Of a stretch of DNA of 9,256 bases, positions 1 to 4,966 are shown piece by piece (positions within the stretch are counted from its first letter, which is position 1; each line of letters starts with the position of its first letter). Position numbers and translations under genes: made by a program. Source of the DNA: Oceanospirillales bacterium. GTDB taxonomy: Bacteria; Pseudomonadota; Gammaproteobacteria; Xanthomonadales; SZUA-36. The stretch covers positions 1 through 9,256 of the forward strand of contig QIKG01000048.1 in assembly GCA_003232965.1 (NCBI GenBank), given 5' to 3'. The notes beneath the pieces were generated by a model. That model was not told the DNA's origin. It saw only the letters and a program-made list of their open reading frames with translations, and searched no databases.

Positions 1-39
1 CATTGAAGTAGCAGAATAACAAATTAAACACACACAATT

Positions 40-579
40 ATGAAAACAATAACCATCATTTTAATTATCATCACTTGTTTAGCAGCATTAGTTTGGGCTT
101 GGTTTTATTTTAATTATTTCAAAATACAAGTTAAAGATGTAAGTAATGAATTACCTTTCAGTACAATCATCAATAAAAAACTTGTATTAGAAAGAGATGT
201 TTATCTAATAAGAAATAATACTTCAGAATTTTATAATAGTATTTCAACAATTGTTGATGACAAAAATATAATAGGAGCAATTGATAAAGAAGCTACCATT
301 GTTAATGTAATCAAAAAAGGAACTCCCTTAACCATTACAGAAACTAAATTACATAAGAAAGGATCAATTGGAACAAAGAGCATTATAAAAGGTACTTTAC
401 ATACCAAAGAACACGATATTCTTTTTAAACAAAGTTGGGGAACCAACAATGATAATGTTATAGAAGAAAATGTAAAAATAATTGAGAACACCAACTACTA
501 CACTTTCAAAAAACCAATTTGGAAGACCGAAAAAGAATTTGATGTAAATAAAACATATTTTTTACCTAAAATTCGATAA
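40..579 (+). CDS. Hypothetical membrane-anchored protein, AT-rich
   Basis: I do not recognise this 179-residue protein. It begins with a hydrophobic helix (about residues 4-25, rich in Ile, Leu and Trp) that would act as a signal anchor. The rest is hydrophilic, rich in Lys, Asn, Ile and Thr and predicted to lie outside the membrane. No catalytic motif stands out, and the pattern of alternating short hydrophobic and polar stretches suggests beta structure. The gene is very AT-rich: line 181-240 has 12 G/C in 60 and line 301-360 has 16 in 60, far below the genes at the right end. There is no Shine-Dalgarno before the ATG, only an A/C/T-rich leader, a pattern common in Bacteroidota. I infer horizontal acquisition, possibly as an integron cassette, because an attC-like site follows at 767-858. 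The frame is intact, but function is unknown. Confidence 0.75.
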   Translation: MKTITIILIIITCLAALVWAWFYFNYFKIQVKDVSNELPFSTIINKKLVLERDVYLIRNNTSEFYNSISTIVDDKNIIGAIDKEATIVNVIKKGTPLTITETKLHKKGSIGTKSIIKGTLHTKEHDILFKQSWGTNNDNVIEENVKIIENTNYYTFKKPIWKTEKEFDVNKTYFLPKIR

Positions 580-601
580 GAAAATTAATAACTATCTATG
601 T

Positions 602-614
602 GGTGTCTGTCCCG
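602..614 (+). repeat. GGTGTCTGTCCCG repeat, copy 1
   Basis: The same 13 bases recur exactly at 2474-2486. Here the repeat runs into a small hairpin (CCCGA at 611-615 pairs with TCGGG at 623-627). From memory, similar GTGTCTGTCCC motifs occur at the ends of palindromic repeat elements and Y1-type (REP-associated) transposase genes in several proteobacteria. No transposase is present here, so a non-autonomous remnant is an inference. Confidence 0.55.
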
Positions 615-659
615 AATGGCAATCGGGGGCAGCTTTTAGTCCAGTATCGGTGGCCTTCG

Positions 660-679
660 AAAAAAAGCCGTTACACGGC
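660..679 (-). terminator. Intrinsic terminator-like hairpin facing left
   Basis: Read on the minus strand this is the stem GCCGT / ACGGC with loop GTA, followed directly by seven T residues. The stem is short but GC-rich, and the T-run is placed as in Rho-independent terminators. No minus-strand gene lies to its right in this part of the window, so it is either a relic of a lost gene, part of a mobile repeat, or a block on leftward transcription. Confidence 0.45.
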
Positions 680-766
680 AAGAATGACAAACGCACAGAC
701 ATGGTACTAAACTGAGAACCAGTTCAACGCACTCAGAGGGATTACGGTAGCAATAGATACACCATC

Positions 767-858
767 GCATAACAAACGCTCCACTGGATGCATTTACGGC
801 TGGGGCGCGATTTCGCGGAAGGTGCAATCATGCGCGCCAGTATACTCAATCGTTATAT
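767..858 (+). other. Candidate integron attC site 1
   Basis: The left end is GCATAAC (767-773) and the right end GTTATAT (852-858), complementary at ATAAC/GTTAT as expected of R'' and R' boxes. Just inside, ACTGG (783-787) pairs with CCAGT (837-841), and GCAT (790-793) with ATGC (830-833). At the centre CGCGA-TT-TCGCG (806-817) folds back perfectly. The right end, ACTCAATCGTTAT, resembles the end of classic aadA-type attC sites (ACTCAAGCGTTAG). The 92-nt length is within the usual attC range. The R' box fits the GTTRRRY consensus only partly and pairing between the blocks is imperfect, so this could be a degenerate site or chance. Confidence 0.5.
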
Positions 859-1075
859 GGATCATCCAAACGCAATCTACTTCCTATTGTTTGCTCACAC
901 ATGGCTTGTGTTAGCTGGAGCCCTATTGCTGGCGAGGTCCTTTAACAAGGGGCCATACCAATCAGCCAATATATCCGCAAGTTGGGTAAAAGTAGTAAGA
1001 GTAATTGGCATGCTTTCTGTGATTCTTGGCTTGATCGCTCTTTACGGAGATCTGGGGAAACTTCTCGGTGTGTAG
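830..1075 (+). CDS. Small two-helix membrane protein, hypothetical
   Basis: I do not recognise this family. From the chosen ATG the product is 81 residues with two hydrophobic helices: one with a YFLLFAHTW motif around residues 17-38, and one near the C-terminus (about 56-72). A short positively charged loop lies between them, so a small inner-membrane protein is likely. The start is uncertain. ATG 830 has a good ribosome site (GGAAGG at 817-822) but lies inside the attC-like site. ATG 857 would begin the protein right at the right edge of that site, as cassette genes often do, giving 72 residues but no Shine-Dalgarno. ATG 788 gives 95 residues and has no ribosome site. The hydrophobic core is common to all three choices. 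Its position directly after the attC-like site suggests a cassette-borne gene. Function is unknown. Confidence 0.55.
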   Translation: MRASILNRYMDHPNAIYFLLFAHTWLVLAGALLLARSFNKGPYQSANISASWVKVVRVIGMLSVILGLIALYGDLGKLLGV

Positions 1076-1141
1076 CCCCAATTGTCGTTATGTGAGCCTA
1101 CCCGGAGTATTTTTTAGATATTAACGGCAAATTCAGGTCTT

Positions 1142-1165
1142 TATAATAATAAGTATAATAATAAG
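1142..1165. repeat. Perfect tandem 12-bp repeat TATAATAATAAG x2
   Basis: Positions 1142-1153 and 1154-1165 are identical 12-mers in direct tandem, each holding a TATAAT hexamer. They sit in the 190-bp gap between two small membrane-protein genes and abut an inverted repeat. The hexamers could serve as alternative -10 boxes, but I see no good -35 at the right distance. Confidence 0.7.
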
Positions 1166-1196
1166 GACAGGCTCAGCCTGCTCTTTAATACTGTCC
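1165..1196 (+). other. Nested/competing hairpins in intergenic region
   Basis: GGACAG (1165-1170) is complementary to CTGTCC (1191-1196). Overlapping it, CAGGC (1168-1172) pairs with GCCTG (1176-1180) around the loop TCA, followed by CTCTTT. The two folds share CAG and exclude each other. The inner one could act as a weak terminator for the upstream gene, although its T-run is short. The pair lies upstream of the 1266 gene, so an effect on that gene is possible but unproven. Confidence 0.4.
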
Positions 1197-1265
1197 ATCG
1201 CTACAAAACGACGGTTGTTTCTGGCACTATATGGCTGAACATAAAGCAAAGGAGTCGTACATTTA

Positions 1266-1457
1266 GTGAATATCGATACATTTTTAGTAAGTAACCAATT
1301 CTTTGTAGGCTGGGGCACATTGGCCTTGATTAATGCTGGTATTGCCCAGGGCAAAGGTAGAAGTGGTTTAAATTGGTTTTTTCTTTCGGTTTTTTTGGGT
1401 CCTCTAGCAACACTTGCTATTGTTGCCATGGAAAAACTACCTGAAATCATTGAGTAA
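1266..1457 (+). CDS. Small membrane protein with GRSGLNWFF-type motif
   Basis: This 63-residue protein has one or two hydrophobic segments. The second half contains GKGRSGLNWFFLSVF followed by LGPLATLAIV, a pattern I know from many short uncharacterised bacterial membrane proteins (a Gly/Arg/Ser turn, then Trp-Phe and a helix with GP). It likely sits in the inner membrane; no function is known to me. The start is GTG at 1266, with AAAGGAG at 1248-1254 about 11 nt upstream, slightly long but usable. No in-frame ATG lies between that site and the GTG. The gene stands alone, with about 190-210 bp of repeat- and hairpin-rich DNA on each side, which fits an independently mobile small gene. An ORF on the opposite strand is judged a shadow. 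Confidence 0.6.
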   Translation: MNIDTFLVSNQFFVGWGTLALINAGIAQGKGRSGLNWFFLSVFLGPLATLAIVAMEKLPEIIE

Positions 1458-1464
1458 TTAACTA

Positions 1465-1509
1465 CATGTGAAAATTTAATATAACCAACCTTATGGGTTA
1501 AATCACATG
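1465..1509. repeat. Inverted repeat downstream of small membrane gene
   Basis: CATGTGA (1465-1471) and TCACATG (1503-1509) are perfect complements. Inside them TAACC and GGTTA can also pair, giving a two-part stem with a short AT-rich asymmetry. There is no T-run after it, so it is not a typical intrinsic terminator. It could be an RNA structure or a protein-binding dyad. The copy count in the genome would decide. Confidence 0.45.
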
Positions 1510-1589
1510 AGTGATGTGCCTATCCGCTGGGGCCTTTGAAACAATAGGGCGTCGGTTTTTAGATAAGTTGATATTTCACAAAAAATTAT

Positions 1590-1621
1590 ACTCAAAATGC
1601 TGTTTAATTTAGATTTTGAGT
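1590..1621 (+). other. Hairpin in the leader of the DUF4198 gene
   Basis: ACTCAAAAT (1590-1598) and ATTTTGAGT (1613-1621) form a perfect 9-bp stem around a 14-nt loop. It ends about 45 nt before the start codon at 1667, so it would lie in the 5' leader or around the promoter. It may be an operator dyad, since AT-rich dyads of this size are common for dimeric repressors, or an mRNA structure. I cannot tell which. Confidence 0.4.
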
Positions 1622-1666
1622 TAATATTAGCATTCCTAATCAATCCTGATTTGTTCGGAGAACAAA

Positions 1667-2473
1667 ATGAATTTATTACAGAAAACCATAATCACCACAG
1701 CCCTATCTTTCACTTTGTTGGTAGCACCGGCAGTAGCGCACCAGACATTCTTGGTGCCGGAGAAATTCAATTCTGCGGTTGGTGAGCAAGTTAACCTGGT
1801 TATAACCAGTGCGCTTGCCTACCCCAATAGGGAAGGCGGGCCAAGTCTGGATCGGATTCCGTTTATCCAGGTAATGCTAAATGGGCAGAAAATAGAGAAT
1901 CTGACATTTACAGAAAGTGAAACACACATGAACGCTAGCTTTACTGCCGATTATGCCGGTTTTGCAATGGCTGCAATGAGTTCCAAGCGTAGGTTTGGAG
2001 AAATTAAACCCGAAGAGGCCGACTATTATCTTGATTCCATAGGGGTTAATGACGAAGTTAAAGCTGCTTTTCTCGCTCAAGAAGGAACTCCGGCACTTAA
2101 CCGCAGTTACAACAAACATACCAAAACGTTCTTTTGTGTTGAAACCTGCGATGCCGGCAAGCAAATTGCTTACGAGGCAGTTGGTCAAGAGTTGGAATTT
2201 GTCGCATCAAAAGAGGCAGCAAATCATTTCATCTTACTGCTAAATGGCAAGCCTTTAGCCGGCCATGAAGTAACCGTCGTTTCGCCGGGGTCAGATAATC
2301 TTGAAGTTAACACCAACCAAAACGGGGGTATTGATTTTGACAGCTCAGAAATGAACTCAATAATGATGACCGCTGTTTGGGTTACGCTTCCGGAACAGGC
2401 TTCGGGTGTTTATCAGAGCGATTATGCAACGCTTACTGTTTACAAAATAATGTGCTCCACTAGAGCATCATAA
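1667..2473 (+). CDS. Secreted DUF4198 domain-containing protein
   Basis: This 268-residue protein starts at ATG with GGAG (1657-1660) at good spacing. Residues 1-24 form a signal peptide ending in AVA, so the mature protein would begin with His (HQTFLVP). DUF4198 proteins characteristically begin their mature form with a similar His-containing HxxWLxP-like segment, and some family members sit near nickel or cobalt transport genes; a metal-related periplasmic role is inference only. The body shows the expected beta-rich pattern, with a LLLNGKPLAGHEVTVVSPG stretch (about 189-207) typical of an Ig-like module and a Cys pair (FCVETC, about 155-160) that could form a disulfide. The tail is odd. 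After the family-like YATLTVYK the last residues IMCSTRAS look non-native, and the stop codon touches the repeat at 2474. No transporter is adjacent. Confidence 0.75.
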   Translation: MNLLQKTIITTALSFTLLVAPAVAHQTFLVPEKFNSAVGEQVNLVITSALAYPNREGGPSLDRIPFIQVMLNGQKIENLTFTESETHMNASFTADYAGFAMAAMSSKRRFGEIKPEEADYYLDSIGVNDEVKAAFLAQEGTPALNRSYNKHTKTFFCVETCDAGKQIAYEAVGQELEFVASKEAANHFILLLNGKPLAGHEVTVVSPGSDNLEVNTNQNGGIDFDSSEMNSIMMTAVWVTLPEQASGVYQSDYATLTVYKIMCSTRAS

Positions 2474-2516
2474 GGTGTCTGTCCCGTATTCCGATACCGT
2501 ATTCCGCCGTATCCCG
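2474..2516 (+). repeat. GGTGTCTGTCCCG copy 2 plus CCGTATTCCG triple repeat
   Basis: Positions 2474-2486 repeat 602-614 exactly. They are followed by three near-identical 10-mers: CCGTATTCCG at 2484-2493 and 2497-2506, and CCGTATCCCG at 2507-2516. The element begins right after the TAA of the DUF4198 gene. A small fold, GTAT/ATAC, is possible at 2486-2497. It looks like the edge of a palindromic or tandem repeat element rather than a terminator, because it has no T-run. Confidence 0.55.
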
Positions 2517-2647
2517 ACTATTGAAGTCGAACTGTTCTGTAGCAGAATTCCAAAAAAACTGGAGCCTGACCAAGGTATACTGATGTGGTCTAATAGATTG
2601 TACAACCCAGTTAAGGGATAATTCAATTAAACTGAACAAGGGGATGA

Positions 2648-3070
2648 ATGAAACAATCAATCATACATATAGCATTGTTAGTTAAAGACTATGATGAAGC
2701 TATAGGGTTCTATGTAGAGAAGCTAAATTTCGAATTGATTGAGGACAGCTACCAGCCAGAACAAGACAAACGGTGGGTGGTAGTTTCTCCACCTGGTTCA
2801 AACGGAGTTACTTTGCTTTTAGCCAGGGCATCAAAATCCGAGCAGGCGTCATTTATTGGTAATCAGTCGGGTGGTCGGGTATTTCTCTTTCTTAATACAG
2901 ATGACTTTTGGCGTGACTACCATGCAATGGAAGCGAAAGGTATAAAGTTCCTAAGAGAGCCAAAACAACAAAGCTATGGGATGGTGGCTGTGTTTGAGGA
3001 TTTATATGGGAATCTTTGGGATCTTTTGGAACTGAATAGTGACCACCCTATGTCAGTACGGAGTGTTTAA
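2648..3070 (+). CDS. VOC (glyoxalase/bleomycin-resistance) family protein
   Basis: A 140-residue single-domain protein of the vicinal-oxygen-chelate fold. The N-terminal beta-alpha motif (IIHIALLVKDYDEAIGFYVE) carries the usual first metal ligand, His7. The second half ends with a family-typical YGNLWDLLEL, where Glu128 matches the last metal ligand. I do not see a clear acidic ligand at the end of the first module (GVTLLLA), so the metal site may be incomplete; members with incomplete sites often bind antibiotics or other small molecules instead. The substrate cannot be predicted from sequence alone. The start is supported by AAGGGGA at 2638-2644. The stop codon lies in the left arm of an attC-like site (3065-3155), as in many integron cassettes, where VOC proteins are also frequent. 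It is probably cytosolic. Confidence 0.85.
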   Translation: MKQSIIHIALLVKDYDEAIGFYVEKLNFELIEDSYQPEQDKRWVVVSPPGSNGVTLLLARASKSEQASFIGNQSGGRVFLFLNTDDFWRDYHAMEAKGIKFLREPKQQSYGMVAVFEDLYGNLWDLLELNSDHPMSVRSV

Positions 3071-3155
3071 CAAAATGATAAATAGGCTGGTTCTGTTTGA
3101 ATATACGATATTATTAAACAAGGTAACCGCTACTACCGAGCGCAAATAGTTATAC
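3065..3155 (+). other. Candidate integron attC site 2 (weaker)
   Basis: GTTTAAC (3065-3071) matches the R'' consensus RYYYAAC and includes the VOC stop codon. GTTATAC (3149-3155) is complementary to it at 6 of 7 positions. The interior folds: GGTT pairs with AACC and TGTTT with AAACA across the centre. The 91-nt length nearly equals site 1. The L boxes pair poorly, and a short direct repeat AACAAGGTA (3117-3125 and 3157-3165) overlaps the region, so this could instead be a simple structured intergenic sequence. Confidence 0.3.
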
Positions 3156-3185
3156 GAACAAGGTATTTTATCAAAGGAAATACGG

Positions 3186-4010
3186 ATGAATCAAACTGCT
3201 TTAGCTGATCTGATTTTTAATAGAATAAAAGACGAAGAGTCTTCGCTAAAAAATCAATATGAAAACACTAAAGATCAAATTGGATATCTAGTCATTGACA
3301 ATCTACTGCCAGACTCAGTTGCTATGGAGATATACCAAGCCTTTCCAGATGCGGGTTTGATGGTATTGAACAAAAGTTTACGCGAAGATAAATATATTGC
3401 AGTTCAAATGGATCAATACGCCCCGATTCTGGAAGCGGTAATATTTGCATTTCAAGATTCTAGGATTGTTGATCTGATAAAAAATATATGCAGTATAGAC
3501 TCGCTTTATCCAGATAAAAATCTATATGCTGGAGGCTTATCCCTTATGCAGAAAGGCCAGTTTTTGAATCCTCATATAGATAATTCTCACGAAAAAGATA
3601 GAAAACAATGGCGGGTGTTAAATCTTTTGTATTATGTTTCCCCCGGTTGGGAGGCTAAAAATGGTGGTAATTTGGAGATATGGCCCAATGGTTTTAAAGA
3701 AAAACAGATAACGATTGAAAGCTTGTTTAACCGGCTCGCAATTATGACAACCCATGGGACTTCATGGCATTCGGTTAGTCCAATAGTGGCGGATTCTAAA
3801 AGGACATGTGTTTCAAATTATTATTTTTCTGATATAGCACTCAGAACAGATGATAAGTTCCATGTGACTTCGTTTAGAGGCCGACCAGAACAAAAAATTA
3901 GAGACCTGGTATTACAGGCAGATACAGTATTGCGCCAGGGTATTAGGAAAATATTTCCTAAAGGCGCTGTGACTACCGATCATGTATATAAAGAGCCCAA
4001 TGACACCTAA
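3186..4010 (+). CDS. 2OG-Fe(II) oxygenase (prolyl-4-hydroxylase-like)
   Basis: This 274-residue protein has a complete iron site: His130 and Asp132 (NPHIDNSHE) and His195 (SWHSVSP), with Arg206 placed to bind the 2-oxoglutarate carboxylate (KRTCVSNYYFS). The segment LNLLYYVSPGW followed by GGNLEIW (about 145-166) is the usual core of the P4Hc-type double-stranded beta-helix. An N-terminal helical region (1-40) precedes the domain. The basic tail (RGRPEQKIRDLV then RKIFPKG) recurs, as I recall, in bacterial members near surface-polysaccharide genes. The enzyme would hydroxylate a peptide or small molecule using 2-oxoglutarate and O2 in the cytosol; the substrate is unknown. AAAGGAAA at 3173-3180 supports the start. 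No partner gene is evident. The gene is AT-rich (19 G/C in 60 in line 3481-3540), like its right-hand neighbours. Confidence 0.85.
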   Translation: MNQTALADLIFNRIKDEESSLKNQYENTKDQIGYLVIDNLLPDSVAMEIYQAFPDAGLMVLNKSLREDKYIAVQMDQYAPILEAVIFAFQDSRIVDLIKNICSIDSLYPDKNLYAGGLSLMQKGQFLNPHIDNSHEKDRKQWRVLNLLYYVSPGWEAKNGGNLEIWPNGFKEKQITIESLFNRLAIMTTHGTSWHSVSPIVADSKRTCVSNYYFSDIALRTDDKFHVTSFRGRPEQKIRDLVLQADTVLRQGIRKIFPKGAVTTDHVYKEPNDT

Positions 4011-4113
4011 AATAACACTAAAAAGACCATTAAATTTGGGTATCAATAAATTTAAACTTTAAATCACAAAAAACATATTATAAATTTAGCGCAATTAAGC
4101 TTAGGAAACCCTC

Positions 4114-4902
4114 ATGAAAAAATTGTTTTTACTTGTATTAATAGCATCTATTTCTTTTCCTGTGATGGCAGATAATGTTTTTAAGGGTCGTTGGATCGAT
4201 TTGACACATGAGTTTTCAGAGGAAACGATATACTGGCCCACGGCAGAATCCTATAAGAAGACCACCGTTTTTGAAGGTCATACCGATGCCGGGTTCTATT
4301 ACACGGCATATAATTTTAGTGCTGCAGAACATGGGGGAACACATGTTGATGCACCGATTCACTTTTCTGAGGGCCGTAAAACAGTAGATCAAATGCCGAT
4401 TGAGCAATTCATTGGCGCAGGTGTGCTTATTCGAATTACAGAAAAAGTCAAAAAGAACCGCAATTATCAGTTGTCAGTACAGGATATTATCGATTGGGAA
4501 AGTAAACACGGTGTTATTGAAAAAAACAGCATATTACTTATCGATACTGGTTCAAGTAAATTATGGCCAAATAGAGAAAAATACATGGGGACTGATGAAC
4601 GCGGACCCGAGGCTATAAAAAAACTCAAGTTTCCCGGTATTCATCCTGATGCAGCAAAATTTCTAAGTGCTAAGCGAAGCATTAAAGCCGTTGGTTTAGA
4701 CAGTCCAAGCATCGATTTTGGCGGTTCTACGCTATTTGAAACGCATCAAATATTGTTTGAAAAAAATATTCCGGGTTTCGAAAATGTTGCCAATCTTGAT
4801 AAATTACCATCTAAAGGATTTATGGTTGTTGCACTACCGATGAAAATCAAAGGCGGTAGCGGCGCTCCTTTGCGCATTGTTGCTTTTATACCGGCTGAAT
4901 AA
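4114..4902 (+). CDS. Secreted cyclase-family metal-dependent hydrolase
   Basis: This 262-residue protein belongs to the cyclase / kynurenine-formamidase-like superfamily. The family signature HGGTHVDAPIHF (residues 73-84) supplies His73, His77 and Asp79. His211 and Glu223 (in FENVAN) have the same 12-residue spacing as the last two zinc ligands of bacterial KynB, so all five expected ligands are present. LIDTG (about 142-146) and GLDSPSIDFG (about 194-203) are other conserved blocks. Unlike cytosolic KynB it has an N-terminal signal peptide (residues 1-19, ending VMA), so it is probably periplasmic. It would hydrolyse an amide, ester or lactone, but the substrate is not predictable; no kyn genes are nearby, so a kynurenine role is not supported. 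AGGAAA at 4103-4108 supports the start. A weak hairpin follows the stop. Confidence 0.88.
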   Translation: MKKLFLLVLIASISFPVMADNVFKGRWIDLTHEFSEETIYWPTAESYKKTTVFEGHTDAGFYYTAYNFSAAEHGGTHVDAPIHFSEGRKTVDQMPIEQFIGAGVLIRITEKVKKNRNYQLSVQDIIDWESKHGVIEKNSILLIDTGSSKLWPNREKYMGTDERGPEAIKKLKFPGIHPDAAKFLSAKRSIKAVGLDSPSIDFGGSTLFETHQILFEKNIPGFENVANLDKLPSKGFMVVALPMKIKGGSGAPLRIVAFIPAE

Positions 4903-4928
4903 TTGTTAAGCTCGTCAAAGCTTGCCGC

Positions 4929-4951
4929 AAGCATAAAACTGATGCTTTTAT
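4929..4951 (+). terminator. Weak terminator-like hairpin after cyclase gene
   Basis: AAGCAT (4929-4934) and ATGCTT (4942-4947) form a 6-bp stem with a 7-nt loop, running into TTTTATAAT. An alternative stem, GCTTG/CAAGC (4920-4932), uses the same AAGC and excludes the first. The stem is poor in GC, so termination would be partial at best. It lies between the cyclase gene and the GTG start at 4967. Confidence 0.35.
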
Positions 4952-4966
4952 AATTAATAAACAACT

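Noticed and set aside
636..827. Minus-strand 63-codon open frame over the structured intergenic region
   Set aside because: Composition is Cys/Arg-rich without any motif, and it covers a terminator-like hairpin and the attC-like site. It reads as chance coding potential.
1087..1093. GTTATGT as the right box of another attC site after the 830-1075 gene
   Set aside because: No matching left box (ACATAAC or similar) lies within 140 nt upstream.
1133..1450. Minus-strand 105-codon open frame opposite the 1266-1457 gene
   Set aside because: It runs through the tandem repeat and the hairpins, and the plus-strand frame there has a typical membrane-protein pattern and a ribosome site.
1877..2188. 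Minus-strand 103-codon open frame inside the DUF4198 gene
   Set aside because: It is a shadow of a gene with a clear signal peptide and family-like sequence.
4920..4947. Attenuator made of two mutually exclusive hairpins between the cyclase and YeeZ-like genes
   Set aside because: Both stems are short and AT-rich and there is no leader peptide or conserved riboswitch core, so a simple weak terminator is the more modest reading.
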